Origin: Bradyrhizobium sp. AZCC 1610
GTDB lineage: Bacteria; Pseudomonadota; Alphaproteobacteria; Rhizobiales; Xanthobacteraceae
Direction of reading: 5' to 3'
Length of the DNA stretch: 64,000 bases
Assembly (NCBI RefSeq): GCF_036924515.1
Contig: NZ_JAZHRR010000001.1
Coordinates: 4,869,001-4,933,000 of the forward strand
Shown here: positions 15,824 through 25,080 of the stretch, one piece after another
How the letters are laid out: every line of letters begins with the position of its first letter
Numbering within the stretch: the first letter of the stretch is position 1
Program-made: the position numbers and the translations under genes
Notes under the pieces: model-generated
What the model saw: the letters and a program-made list of their open reading frames with translations, nothing else
What the model was told of the DNA's origin: nothing
Database searches by the model: none

Positions 15824-16172
15824 GACGCGGTGAGATCTGGACCGTCGCGGGCGGCAAGGATTACGCAGGCAAGCCGCGCCCCGTCGTCATCGTGCAGGAC
15901 GACAGGTTCGACGCGACCGACTCCATCACCATTTGCGCCTTCACCACCGATCCGACGGATGCGCCGTTGTTCCGGCTCATCTTCGAGCCGAATGAGCGCA
16001 ACGGCTTGCTCTCGACATGCCGGCTGATGGTAGACAAAAAATCACAACCGTTCCCAAGGCCAAGGTCGGCAGGCGTATTGGGCGTCTCGACGATGAAGAT
16101 ATGGTACGGCTCAATCAGGCGATGATGGTGTTCCTCGGCATGGCCGTATCCCCCAGGGGCGGAAGAAAATGA
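15820..16172 (+). pseudogene. mazF: MazF-type toxin with a frameshift at an A6 run
   Basis: A PemK/MazF endoribonuclease, normally about 115 residues. Frame one carries the N-terminal fold MRRGEIWTVAGGKDYAGKPR, PVVIVQDDRFDATDS and LLSTCRLMVDK. After the run of six A's at about 16036-16041 the family continuation lies in the -1 frame: ITTVPKAKVGRRIGRLDDED and then MVRLNQAMMVFLGMA, ending at 16172. Without the shift the protein ends in unrelated residues at 16125. The run could be a decay lesion, a read error, or a slippage site producing some full toxin. Confidence 0.8.
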
Positions 16173-16231
16173 AGCCATGGCCACCTTAGGCGCCGAGCCG
16201 CCTACACGGACGGCCATTCCCAGAGCATGGA

Positions 16232-16255
16232 CATTTCAACACGAAAATCCGGATA
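16232..16255 (-). repeat. Right inner inverted repeat (24 bp)
   Basis: Partner of 15442-15465. It begins 60 bases after the restored mazF stop. Confidence 0.9.
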
Positions 16256-16472
16256 GCCAAAATTCTCAGGACCGCTGGTGCGTCCCTCTCGCTGCGAGGT
16301 GAGGGACCACATCATTTACCGCAACAACGATCGCTGGCCCTCGTATCGATTCTACAGAGCCTTGCAACGCCTGAAATCGCCAATGCGCTACATTTGCGAG
16401 ATTTTCGGAGCTCCGCGATTTTCGAGTTTTTCAACACAATCGGCACTTAACTGACGTCGGCCTTCAGGCGGA

Positions 16473-16502
16473 GGTCCCCTTTGCGCCACAAGCTACCGTT
16501 CC
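16473..16502 (+). repeat. Dispersed GCGCCAAGAGCT-type repeat, diverged copy
   Basis: GGTCCCCTTTGCGCCACAAG then CTACCGTTCC, a diverged plus-strand copy of the family seen near 2700, 3416 and 20640, lying between the right end of the mazEF element and the recombinase gene. Confidence 0.45.
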
Positions 16503-16552
16503 TTGCGGAACACCTTCGCGAGCGCGACAACAACGTTCAGCCCGGCCCTTGC

Positions 16553-17179
16553 TCATAATTCGAGTTGCTCCGAGATCGAAAGCGCATCATCAACTTCGAT
16601 GCCGAGATAACGAACCGTGCTCTCAAGCTTACTATGGCCAAGCAATAGCTGTACCGCCCTTAGGTTGCCGGTCTTCTTGTAAATCAGTGCTGGCTTGGTT
16701 CGTCTGAGCGAATGGGTGCCATAGCTGCCGACCTCCAACCCCGCACGGTCGATCCAGGACCTCACCAGCCGTGCATACTGTCTGATCGACAGATGCTCTC
16801 TTCCGATCAGTCGGCTTGGGAAGAGGTATTTCCCTGTCTTGAGCTGCAAAACGTCGATCCACGCTTGAATGGCTATCCGAGTCTGGTCGGTGATTTCGAA
16901 TTGGACCGGCCGGCCAGTTTTCTTCTGGATCACTGTCGCTCGGTCCCGCACGCGCCCTCCGATGCAGACGTCATCCAGACCTATTCGGACGAGATCACAT
17001 CCCCGCAGCTTGCTGTCGATCGCCAGATTGAACATCGCGAGATCGCGCTTGCGCTGCTCCAGCTGTAACCGGACACGAATCGTCCAGACCTCTTTCGGCT
17101 TCAAGGGCCGCTTTTGACCGACAATCCTGCCCTTATTCCAGGGGTGGCGAGAACGTTCGTGAAGGCGGCTTGAACACAT
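16553..17179 (-). CDS. Tyrosine recombinase, short form
   Basis: About 208 residues, made almost entirely of the catalytic domain. The catalytic residues can be followed: the first Arg in NLAIDSKLRGCDLVRI, HSLRRTKPALIYKKTGNLRA (His-x-x-Arg), LLLGHSKLESTVRYLGIEVD (His and nucleophilic Tyr). The missing N-terminal core-binding domain is usual for this compact family (similar proteins begin 'RHPWNKG'). It is probably active. The ATG at 17179 is a tentative start; several upstream codons are open. It stands beside the mazEF element, but its target is unknown. Confidence 0.75.
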   Translation of the reverse strand: MCSSRLHERSRHPWNKGRIVGQKRPLKPKEVWTIRVRLQLEQRKRDLAMFNLAIDSKLRGCDLVRIGLDDVCIGGRVRDRATVIQKKTGRPVQFEITDQTRIAIQAWIDVLQLKTGKYLFPSRLIGREHLSIRQYARLVRSWIDRAGLEVGSYGTHSLRRTKPALIYKKTGNLRAVQLLLGHSKLESTVRYLGIEVDDALSISEQLEL

Positions 17180-17361
17180 TGAGCTCCGTCGCGCCCTCCC
17201 GGTCCACACACCCTAGCTAGATAGGAACGTGGTCAGTCACGCAAAGTGATGGCGAGGAAATCCTCAGCGGATCTGCGCCAATAGCGGAAGTCCGACGTCC
17301 TCATTCGATCACTTCGTCGGTGCAAGCGAGCAAAGTTGCCGCCTGAGCGGCGCAACGCTGA

Positions 17362-18087
17362 CTAGTCGCTCGGCTGCTCGATCCTTCCGGTGCGCTGAAA
17401 ATACGACATGAGCATCTGGCAAATTAGCGCCCACGAAGTGCCGAAGCACCAGCCCGCCAACACATCGCTCGGATAATGAACTCCGAGATATATGCGGCTG
17501 ACTCCGACCAGCAGAGTAAGGATCGCGGCAGTCATTATAAGATGGATGCGAACAGAGCGGGAAGCTTGCGTTTGAGCAAGCATCAAGCCGAGCGTCAGAT
17601 AGCAGACAGCCGAAATCGCTGCGTGCCCGCTCGGAAAGCTCAGCGTAGAGACCTGAGTGAGTTGAGCGACGAGATCGGGGCGCGCTCGCGCAATGGCAAG
17701 CTTGAGAAGGGTATTGAGAATGGCGCCGCTCAGGACCGTCGTCAGGACGAACAAACCGGCGTGACGTTTGCCTATGGCAAAAAGGAACGTGGTCACAACC
17801 GTGACCAGCAGTGCAAGTACCGCGGTACTGCCCAGTGCGGTGATGTCTCGCACAACGTCAAGCAACCATGGCGGCCCGATTGGCCGCGACAGGTCGGACG
17901 CATGGCGAAAGGCGACCATCAACCAACGGTCAAACGCGATAGGCTCTCCTTCGGTCACTTCCAGTGCGATGAACGCAAAACCGAATAGAAGAACGGCGAC
18001 GAACAAGGTCGGAGCCCAAGACCTCAGATGCCTGGCAGCATTCTGCGATTCAGTTGTTCTCATCTTCGTCGCCTCCGGGGAGTTCAA
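17362..18087 (-). CDS. PAP2-family membrane phosphatase
   Basis: A 241-residue integral membrane protein with about six hydrophobic segments. The three phosphatase motifs are complete: KLAIARARP (motif 1), LSFPSGHAA (motif 2, catalytic-base His) and SRIYLGVHYPSDVLAG (motif 3, nucleophile His). Such enzymes remove phosphate from lipid phosphates such as undecaprenyl or phosphatidylglycerol phosphate at the outer face of the inner membrane. No operon partner is visible. About 270 bases with no recognisable gene separate it from the next gene. Confidence 0.88.
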   Translation of the reverse strand: MNSPEATKMRTTESQNAARHLRSWAPTLFVAVLLFGFAFIALEVTEGEPIAFDRWLMVAFRHASDLSRPIGPPWLLDVVRDITALGSTAVLALLVTVVTTFLFAIGKRHAGLFVLTTVLSGAILNTLLKLAIARARPDLVAQLTQVSTLSFPSGHAAISAVCYLTLGLMLAQTQASRSVRIHLIMTAAILTLLVGVSRIYLGVHYPSDVLAGWCFGTSWALICQMLMSYFQRTGRIEQPSD

Positions 18088-18359
18088 CTTCCATCAATCT
18101 CCAAAGATACGAAGTGAGGTTTGGCGGCTAAGCGAGCATTGGCAATGCGGATTATGCGCTTTGCCAAAAGTCCATCCCTGATCGGGTGTCGGTATCGGGC
18201 TCTCTACAAAGCGGAAATCGTCTTCACGAATATTGCCTTCAGGTCTTCTGACAAGGAGCCATTGGCGATGACGTCGTTGCTCATTGCTTTCCCTGTGCCG
18301 GAAATGGCGTCACCGAGGATAGCCTATGGCATTTTGCGCTGACGCGGTGATTTAAAATG

Positions 18360-20001
18360 TCACCCGGTCTGGGCTATCGAGTGCAGCTCATTGACGAGCA
18401 CGCGCATGTTCTCGCTGTAGTCCACGGGCACTACGACGAGATGGACGCCGCCTTCCGCGAAAGCCGCTCCCAGCGTCGTCGCGAGTTCCGAGACCTTGCC
18501 GACGCGGGAGCCCTTGGCGCCATATGACTTCGCATAAGCGACGAAATCAGGATTGCCGAAGTCGAGACCGAAGTCGGAGAATCCGTCGACTTCCTGCTTC
18601 CATCGGATCATACCGTAGGCACGATCCTCGAGCACGAGCACGACGAGATTCAATTTGAGCCGCACGGCCGTCTCAAGCTCCTGCGAATTCATCATGAAGC
18701 CGCCATCACCGCAGACGGCGAGCACGCGCCTGTCCGGATAAATCAGCGACGCTGCGATCGCCGAAGGAAGACCCGCACCCATGGTCGCCAGCGCGTTGTC
18801 GAGCAGCAGCGTGTTGGCGACGCTGGTGCGATAGTTGCGGGCGAACCAGATCTTGTACATGCCGTTGTCGAGGGCAACGATGCCGTCCGGCGGGATGACC
18901 TGGCGGACGTCGTGCACGATGCGCTGCGGCGTCAGAGGAAACCGATCCTCCGTCGACCGTTCGGCGAGGTGGGCAAGGATCCCTTCCCGCAAACCCAGCA
19001 ATGCCTGACCATTGGGGAGGTTGCCTTCGAGGCGATCGGCCAGGCTCGTGAGGCTCGCGCCGACGTCGCCGACGATCTCCGCCTGCGGGAAGTAAACCTG
19101 TTCCACCGTCGCCGGCGTGGCGCCGACATGGATAACCTGCGGTCCATCATGGCCCATCAGGAAAGGGGGCTTCTCGACGGTGTCGTGGCCGATCGAAATA
19201 ATCAGATCGGCCTGGTCGACGGCCTCGTGAATCCAATCCCGCTCCGACAGCGCGGGCTGTGCCCATATAGAGATTGGAGCCGGCATTGACCGCGCCCTTC
19301 CCCATCTGGGTGTTGAAGAATGGAATCCTGCATCGTCGCACGAACGCCGACAGCGGCTCGGCGAGATGCGGACGGCTCGCCGCGGCGCCCAGCATGACGA
19401 GCGGCCTGCTGGCGCCCCTGATCATGGCTGCGGCGCGCTCGATGGCCGCTGTAGGCGCGACTGGAAGCTCGACGACATGCGGGGGAATGATGTCGGCCGC
19501 GGCTTCGTCGGCCGCGATATCCTCGGGTAGTTCGAGATGCACGGGGCCCGGCCGCTCCTGCTGCGCGACCCGGAAGGCGTCGCGAACCAGGGTCGGAATA
19601 CTCTGCGCGGAGACGATCTGCGTCGCCATCTTGGTGAGCGGCCGCATGGTCGCAACGATGTCGACGATTTGGAAGCGCGCCTGGCGGCTGCTCCGGATCG
19701 CCTTCTGTCCTGTCATCATGACCATCGGCATCGCGCCCAAATGCGCGTAGGCCGCAGCCGTCGTCAAATTGAGCGCACCGGGACCCAGCGTCGTCAGGCA
19801 GACGCCCGCGCGCCCGGTGAGGCGCCCGTAGGTGGCCGCCATGAAACCGGCAGCCTGTTCGTGCCGTGTCAATACCAGCTTGATCTTCGAGCGCCGCAGC
19901 GACTCCAGCACGTCGAGATTCTCCTCGCCGGGAATGGCGAAGATGTACCCCACGCCCTCGTTCTCAAGGGCGGCCACCAGCAGATCGGAGGCTTTTGTCA
20001 C
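18360..20001 (-). pseudogene. Acetolactate synthase-like TPP enzyme, one-base frameshift
   Basis: A 546-residue reading with one extra C near 19260. The N-terminal part (from GTG at 20001) has AIPGEENLDVLES, the catalytic Glu segment TRHEQAAGFMAATYGRLTGR and LTTLGPGALNLTTAAAYAHL. The middle runs ...NLYMGTA, then in the next frame ALSERDWIHEAVDQADLI. The TPP-binding motif is in the second frame (CGDGGFMMNSQELETAVRL). It resembles catabolic acetolactate synthase or a related 2-oxoacid lyase. The start overlaps the msrA stop (GTGA), so the two are one operon. If the extra base is real, only an inactive N-terminal fragment is made. Confidence 0.8.
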
Positions 20002-20543
20002 GCGGCCGAAACTCCGCTCGCTCCTGTTGCAGCTTTCTCCGCTCGACGTGGCAGTGTCCATTCCGGCCGAATGAAGTGACAGGTGTAGCCGTCAGGATAT
20101 TTTTCCAGATAATCCTGATGCTCGGGCTCGGCCTCCCAGAACGGTCCGGCAGGGGCCACCTCGGTGACAACCTTGCCCGGCCAAAGGCCGGAAGCTTCGA
20201 CATCGGCGATGGCGTCTTCAGCGATCCGCTTCTGCGCGTCGCTGGTATAGAAGATGGCCGACCGGTAGCTCGCGCCGCGGTCGTTGCCCTGGCGGTTCAG
20301 CGTCGAGGGATCATGGATCTGGAAAAAGAACTCCAGCAGCCTGCGATAGCTGATGGTCTGCGGATCGAAGGTGATCTCAATGGCCTCGGCGTGATTGCCG
20401 TGGTTGCGATAGGTCGCATTTGGCACCTCGCCGCCGGTGTAGCCGACCCTGGTCGAAATCACGCCGGGATAGCGGCGTATCAGATCCTGCATGCCCCAGA
20501 AGCAGCCGCCGGCCAGGACTGCGCGTTCCGTCGAAACCGTCAT
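19998..20543 (-). CDS. msrA: Peptide methionine sulfoxide reductase MsrA
   Basis: A 181-residue MsrA. The active site [19 protein letters not shown] holds the catalytic Cys. [29 protein letters not shown] and [17 protein letters not shown] follow in the family order. It reduces the S-epimer of methionine sulfoxide in proteins with thioredoxin as donor. The C-terminus lacks a clear pair of resolving cysteines (it ends [12 protein letters not shown]), so it may use a single-Cys mechanism. It is upstream of the acetolactate synthase-like gene, with a 4-base overlap. Confidence 0.92.
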   Translation of the reverse strand: MTVSTERAVLAGGCFWGMQDLIRRYPGVISTRVGYTGGEVPNATYRNHGNHAEAIEITFDPQTISYRRLLEFFFQIHDPSTLNRQGNDRGASYRSAIFYTSDAQKRIAEDAIADVEASGLWPGKVVTEVAPAGPFWEAEPEHQDYLEKYPDGYTCHFIRPEWTLPRRAEKAATGASGVSAA

Positions 20544-20635
20544 GTCTGTCCTCCCTGGATACGCCGCGGGCGTCGTTCCCGAACTCTATCAAGGACGCAT
20601 AATGAGGCCGAACGATGCAGAAGCGCAATGATCCA

Positions 20636-21369
20636 GAACGGCCGCTTTGCGCCAAGAGCTGCCGGTCCTGGAGTCCGGTTTGGCCGGACGAACTGGCCCC
20701 GTTCACGCAAGCGCAGAGGGGTAGTCGACCGCGCGCCTGCCTGCACTTATCCACTACCGCCGATTAAATGATGAAGCAGTGCCCTGGGACCGCTTGCGCT
20801 CAAATCCAACGTCGCCAGCGTGATAGGCAGGTTGAAACGGCGTGGCCCAGCACTTCCAGGATTGAGATAGAGCACCCCACCCGTGGTCTCAATCAGCGGC
20901 TGATGTGAATGGCCGGAAATAACCACGTTGATCCCACATGCCGCCGGATCGAGTTGCAGGTCGTGGATGTCATGAAGGATATAGATCGCGTGGTCGCCAA
21001 GCCTGACCGTCTCTGTATCAGGATAATTTTTCGCCCACGGCCCATTGTCGACGTTCCCCCTAATGGCGATAACAGGCGCAATCTGGCGGAGTCTGTCGAT
21101 GACCTCAGGGCGGCCGATGTCGCCGGCATGGATGATATGGGCCACCCCGGCCAGCCGTTGCTCGGCTTCGGGACGCAGGATCCCGTGTGTATCCGAGATG
21201 ACCCCGATTCTAAGCACGATGCGTGGTCCTGATCGTCCGAACGGCCGTTTGAAGATTTAGGAACGACCTATGTCTGGTGAATACGCAGTAGCCAGTCTCA
21301 GTCGTGTCGTCGCCTTCCCACTACTGCGCCAATAACCCCCGGCGTGCTCTCGGGGTCCGCTTCGCGCCA
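20636..21369. repeat. 735-bp near-identical duplication, copy B
   Basis: Same sequence as 2695-3429 in the same orientation, with three visible differences. Copy B keeps the 5' GCTTTGCGCCAAGAGCTGCC boundary, while the 3' boundary reads GCTTCGCGCCAGAAGCGG, where similarity stops. Confidence 0.9.
20747..21217 (-). CDS. YfcE/MJ0936-type metallophosphoesterase, copy B
   Basis: Identical to the gene at 2807-3277 except Val for Met in LAGVAH. All metal ligands (SDTHG, HAGDIG, GNVD, SGHSHQ) are kept, so both copies should be functional. Near-perfect identity over the whole block shows the duplication is recent or kept alike by recombination. Confidence 0.85.
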   Translation of the reverse strand: MLRIGVISDTHGILRPEAEQRLAGVAHIIHAGDIGRPEVIDRLRQIAPVIAIRGNVDNGPWAKNYPDTETVRLGDHAIYILHDIHDLQLDPAACGINVVISGHSHQPLIETTGGVLYLNPGSAGPRRFNLPITLATLDLSASGPRALLHHLIGGSG

Positions 21370-21488
21370 GAAGCGGCCCGTCGCGAGCACTTTCATCTCC
21401 CGGCGGGGAGCTACCTGCGTTTGCCGCTTGGGAGCGAACATCGGACGCGGCCCATCTGGAAGGCCGTTCACTACAAGTGCCCGGTGCC

Positions 21489-22848
21489 CTAAGCGGCCAA
21501 GCAGCGCTCCTCTTCGCCCTCCTCCGGCTCGTCGCCTGATGCCCTTTTCAAGAAGCGGGCCAGGGCGGCCTTGCGTGAATCGCGATCCAGCGCGTAGGCG
21601 GTCTGCTTGAACTCAATGCCGTCGAGGAGCCCTTGAATGTAACCCGAGATCGTGTCCGCGGCCATGATAAGTGCGGTGTCAAGCGTATGGATGTACTTAC
21701 TCGTCACCGAACCCTTTCGCGTGACCGACCAGAGCCGCGATGGTCACCTCTGTAAAGCCGAGATCGTTGGCAATGCTCGCGAAGCTGTGACGGAGGACGT
21801 GCGGTGTCACATCCGACAGCGGGGAGTTCTCGAAGATTTGCTTCCAATGGCTCGGGAAGCTGCCGAACGCGTTGTCCTCGCCCTGCCCCGGGAAAACGAA
21901 TGTGCCGACATCATCGGTACGCCGTCGCTCTAGATACTCGACGACAGGCAGCCCAACGGGACGGATGGACTCACCCTCCTTACTGTCTTCTAACCGCAAG
22001 CAGCTCGCCTCGGTGTCTGCCTCCGTCCATTTCAGGCTAATCATCTCGCTTCGCCGGGAGCCGGTCAGCGCGATTTGACGGACAATGTCTACGATCGTGG
22101 CGTATTTCTCCTGCTTGGTGGCCTCGCGGAGCAACCCACCCAAAATTCGATACTCCGCCTCCGACAGTCGACGCTTTCGTACGTTGTCCTTCGGCTTGCG
22201 GATGCCATGTGCCGGGTTGCTCTCGATGACCCCTGCCTCGACGGCGTAGGTAAGAATGCCGCCGAGAAGACCAACGGTACGCGTGGCCGTTCCAGTGCCG
22301 CCTCGGACGATGGCCTTTCCGCGCAGCTTCTTGGTCTTGACCGAAACCCGCGTCTTTCCGGCCATGATGTCCTTGAGGACCTTGTTGATGTCAGTTTTCG
22401 TCAGATCCTTGAATCGGCGGGTCCCTATGAGGGGAATAATGTGACGCTCGATACGGCCGGTGTCAGTGACGATCGTTGAGGCCTTCTTCGGTCGCCCTCC
22501 CTTTCCCAGGATGAGGCCGGCCTGGAGATCGGCAAGATAGCGGCTACACAGTTCCTTCACAGTGATCGCCTTGTGATCGAGTTGGCGATCTTCGACGGGA
22601 TCATCACCCCCAGCGACCCGCCCCAATTGCACCCTTGCCTCTCGGCGTGCCGTCTCTGGTGCCCAGGCTCCGTGAAGCCCGATTGTGTATCGACGAGAGC
22701 GACCTCTCGTTCGATACTGGATGACGTAGCTGCGCTTTCCGGAACTAAAAACCCAGAGTCCAAAGCCCGGCAGTTCGTCGTCCCAGATTAGGTAGTCCTT
22801 CTCTCGGGTATCTGCCGCCTCGACAACCCTCTTGGTGATCTTGACCAT
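21489..22848 (-). pseudogene. Island integrase (tyrosine recombinase) with a frameshift before the catalytic tyrosine
   Basis: The reading is about 452 residues, typical of P4-type integrases. The N-terminal DUF4102-like part (VKITKRVVEAADTREKDYLI, LPGFGLWVFSSGKRSYVIQY) is followed by the core-binding and catalytic domains with RQIALTGSRRSEMISLKWTE, HVLRHSFASIANDLGF and LVGHAKG. One extra G near 21712 then closes the frame (stop at 21697). The catalytic Tyr lies in the shifted frame (SVTSKYIHTLDTALIMAADT). As written, the product lacks its nucleophile. The gene lies about 180 bases from the tRNA-Arg fragment. Confidence 0.88.
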
Positions 22849-23027
22849 GACGTTCCTTCGTTTCCGGGCACGATCTCTCGCGTAAGCAGGACGTAAGCAA
22901 GCGGGAGAATCGGTGCGGGGTTTCGGATAGGAACGTCGCTGTTGTCGTTGAGAATATCCAGTTGCTTCAGGTGGATAGCGTAGAATAGCGTGCCCTATCG
23001 CATTTTTCGGATGAGTACGTTATCTTG

Positions 23028-23072
23028 CTCCGAAGGCAAAGGTCACACGTTCGAATCGTGCCGGGTGCGCCA
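23028..23072 (+). other. 3' part of tRNA-Arg(CCG): probable integration site
   Basis: CTCCGAAGGCAAAGGTCACA, CGTTCGAATCGTGCC and GGGTGCGCCA match the anticodon-loop-to-CCA end of tRNA-Arg(CCG). The T stem pairs except for one C against A, and CCA is encoded. The 5' half is absent (upstream is GAGTACGTTATCTTG). This is what a P4-type integrase leaves at one border of its island. The intact tRNA should lie at the other border, outside the window. Confidence 0.7.
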
Positions 23073-23197
23073 GACTCTCTTTATTTTGCAGATCGATGCG
23101 CATCCCCAAGCCGAAACTGCAGCTTTGACTTGTTCGCGCGAGTAAGCGACCACGCCTCTCACAACCGATTTTTGAGGCATGCGCGCCATAGCTCCTG

Positions 23198-24913
23198 TCA
23201 ACTCGCCTTCGCTTTCACGTATCGCCCGGGCGCGGCTTCACCGCGAGGATAGAGGTTGCTGCCAAGTTGCGTGCGCGCCGGTAGTTGCTCTTCCGCCCGA
23301 GGCTTGAGCCAGGCAATCCAATCATTCCACCAGCTGCCGGGCTTTTCATCAGCGCTCGCCAGCCAGGTCGCCGGGTCGTCGCATCGATCGGTCGACACCC
23401 AATAGCTTCGCTTGTTCTTCGACGCGGGATTGATCACACCGGCGATATGTCCGCTCGCGCCGAGAACAAAGCGAGTGTCGCCGCCGAATAGGCCCGTTGT
23501 CCGATAGGCGGACCGCCACGGCACGATGTGGTCCTCGACAGTCGCCAGAACATAGGCCGGCAGGTCGACCCGCCCCAAATCGACTGACGTGTTGCACATC
23601 GTCAACCTGTTAGGTTCCCGGAGATTGTTCTCCAGGTACATGTTCCTGATGTACCAGCAATACATCGGTCCCGGCAGGTTGGTTACGTCGGCATTCCAGA
23701 ACAAGAGATCGAAACGCTCGGGTGATTTTCCTTTCAGGTAATTATTGATCACGTTCGGCCATATCAGCTCTTTCGAGCGCAGGGTCTGGAAGACGAAGCC
23801 GAGTTCGGAGCCGCGGTAGATGCCTCCATTCCCAATGGTCTGCTCACGCTGTCGCACGCTCTCCTCGTCCACGAATACGCCGAGATCACCCGGTTCGCGG
23901 AAATCTAGCATGGTCGTCAACAGAGTCACACTGGCGACCGATTCGTCGCCTCGCGTCCGCAGGATAGCGAGCGCAGACGACAGGATGGTTCCCCCGACGC
24001 ACCAGCCGACGACGTTGACCTTGTCGGCGCCGGAGATCGACCGGGCGATCTCGATGGCGCGCATTGCGCCATGCTCGACGTAATCATCCCATCCAAGATG
24101 TCCGCAAGAGGCATCCGGGTTGCGCCAGGAAACGATGAAGACCGTCATGCCGTGCTCGACCGCAAACCGGACGAAGGAATTGGCCGGCTGAAGGTCGAGA
24201 ATGTAGAACTTGTTGATGCAGGGCGGTACGATCAGCAGAGGCCGAACAGCCACCTGCTCCGTCGCCGGTTCATATTGAATCAGTTGAAACAGATCATTCT
24301 CGAAGACGACCGCGCCCCTGGATGCCGCGACGTCCTTTCCGACCTCGAAAGCGCCCTCGTCCGTGATCGTCAGACTGCCCCTGCCCAGATCCGACATCAG
24401 GTTGTCCAGGCCCGCCTTGAGGCTTTGGCCTTCGGTGTCTGTCGCAAGCTTGATTACGTCGGGATTGGTGGCGAGAAAATTGGTCGGACTCATCGCCTCG
24501 ACGAGTTGGCGCGTGAAGAAACGCAGCCGATGTTTTTCCTTTTCGTCCAGATCCAGCGCTTCGACGAAGTCAGTGCAATAGCGCGAATTCAGCAGATAGC
24601 ATTGCTTCAGCAGACTATAGAGCGGATTGTCCCGCCACTCCGTGCCGTTGAACCTCCGATCACCGCGCGCAGGTTCGATGGCCACTTCAGTTTGCACACC
24701 TGCAGCGGATTTGATGACCTGTTCCGTGAGTTGGTGCAAACGCGTCAGATGGTCGGTCTGCAATTCGGCGATGCGCCCCGACGGGGCTGAGCCGCACTTC
24801 GTACCGTCACGATCGGCATTCGGCACCCACCCCAGCGTCTGCCACAGGCTCGCGCCTGCCTTCATGAACGCTTCGACAAATTCGTCAGGCATATTGAATG
24901 GCCGATTCATCAC
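23198..24913 (-). CDS. phaC: Poly(3-hydroxyalkanoate) synthase, class I type
   Basis: A 571-residue synthase. The N-terminal domain (FNMPDEFVEAFMKAGASLWQ) leads to the alpha/beta-hydrolase core. The lipase-like box is GWCVGGTILSSALAIL (nucleophile Cys near residue 305), with the catalytic Asp in VEDHIVPWRSAYRT and the His in GASGHIAGVINPA. It polymerises (R)-3-hydroxyacyl-CoA on the granule surface. It is the last gene of the minus-strand cluster, which also holds phaA, phaB and a phasin. A 167-base gap to dctD could hold its own promoter. It is somewhat short for class I; class IV is unlikely because no phaR is present. Confidence 0.93.
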   Translation of the reverse strand: MMNRPFNMPDEFVEAFMKAGASLWQTLGWVPNADRDGTKCGSAPSGRIAELQTDHLTRLHQLTEQVIKSAAGVQTEVAIEPARGDRRFNGTEWRDNPLYSLLKQCYLLNSRYCTDFVEALDLDEKEKHRLRFFTRQLVEAMSPTNFLATNPDVIKLATDTEGQSLKAGLDNLMSDLGRGSLTITDEGAFEVGKDVAASRGAVVFENDLFQLIQYEPATEQVAVRPLLIVPPCINKFYILDLQPANSFVRFAVEHGMTVFIVSWRNPDASCGHLGWDDYVEHGAMRAIEIARSISGADKVNVVGWCVGGTILSSALAILRTRGDESVASVTLLTTMLDFREPGDLGVFVDEESVRQREQTIGNGGIYRGSELGFVFQTLRSKELIWPNVINNYLKGKSPERFDLLFWNADVTNLPGPMYCWYIRNMYLENNLREPNRLTMCNTSVDLGRVDLPAYVLATVEDHIVPWRSAYRTTGLFGGDTRFVLGASGHIAGVINPASKNKRSYWVSTDRCDDPATWLASADEKPGSWWNDWIAWLKPRAEEQLPARTQLGSNLYPRGEAAPGRYVKAKAS

Positions 24914-25080
24914 TTATCCCTCACTCCGCAAGATTGAAGAAATTCGTTCGTTTCCTGTTCGGACAGCTTCTGTCTGGCGCCCTTCCCTCTTGTATGTAGA
25001 GAGCTTGTCACGTGTCCGGCCGGCTGTATGACCTCGACGGTCAAGCCTCTCCACGGTGTCGCAATGGCCGTTTCTCGCCG

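Larger units (their letters stand above)
15395..16441. mobile_element. Transposase-less element with nested inverted repeats carrying mazEF
   Basis: Outer ends: GATTGTGTTGAAAAAGTC at 15395-15412 and its inverse (GATTGTGTTGAAAAACTC read on the minus strand) at 16424-16441, 17 of 18 bases alike. Inner ends: TATCCGGATTTTCGTGTTGA followed by AATG at 15442-15465, with a perfect 24-base inverse at 16232-16255. Both pairs contain GTGTTGAAA. A further degenerate copy (GGATTATCGTGTTGAGAGG) lies near 15493. Only mazE and mazF lie inside; no transposase is present. Confidence 0.65.
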
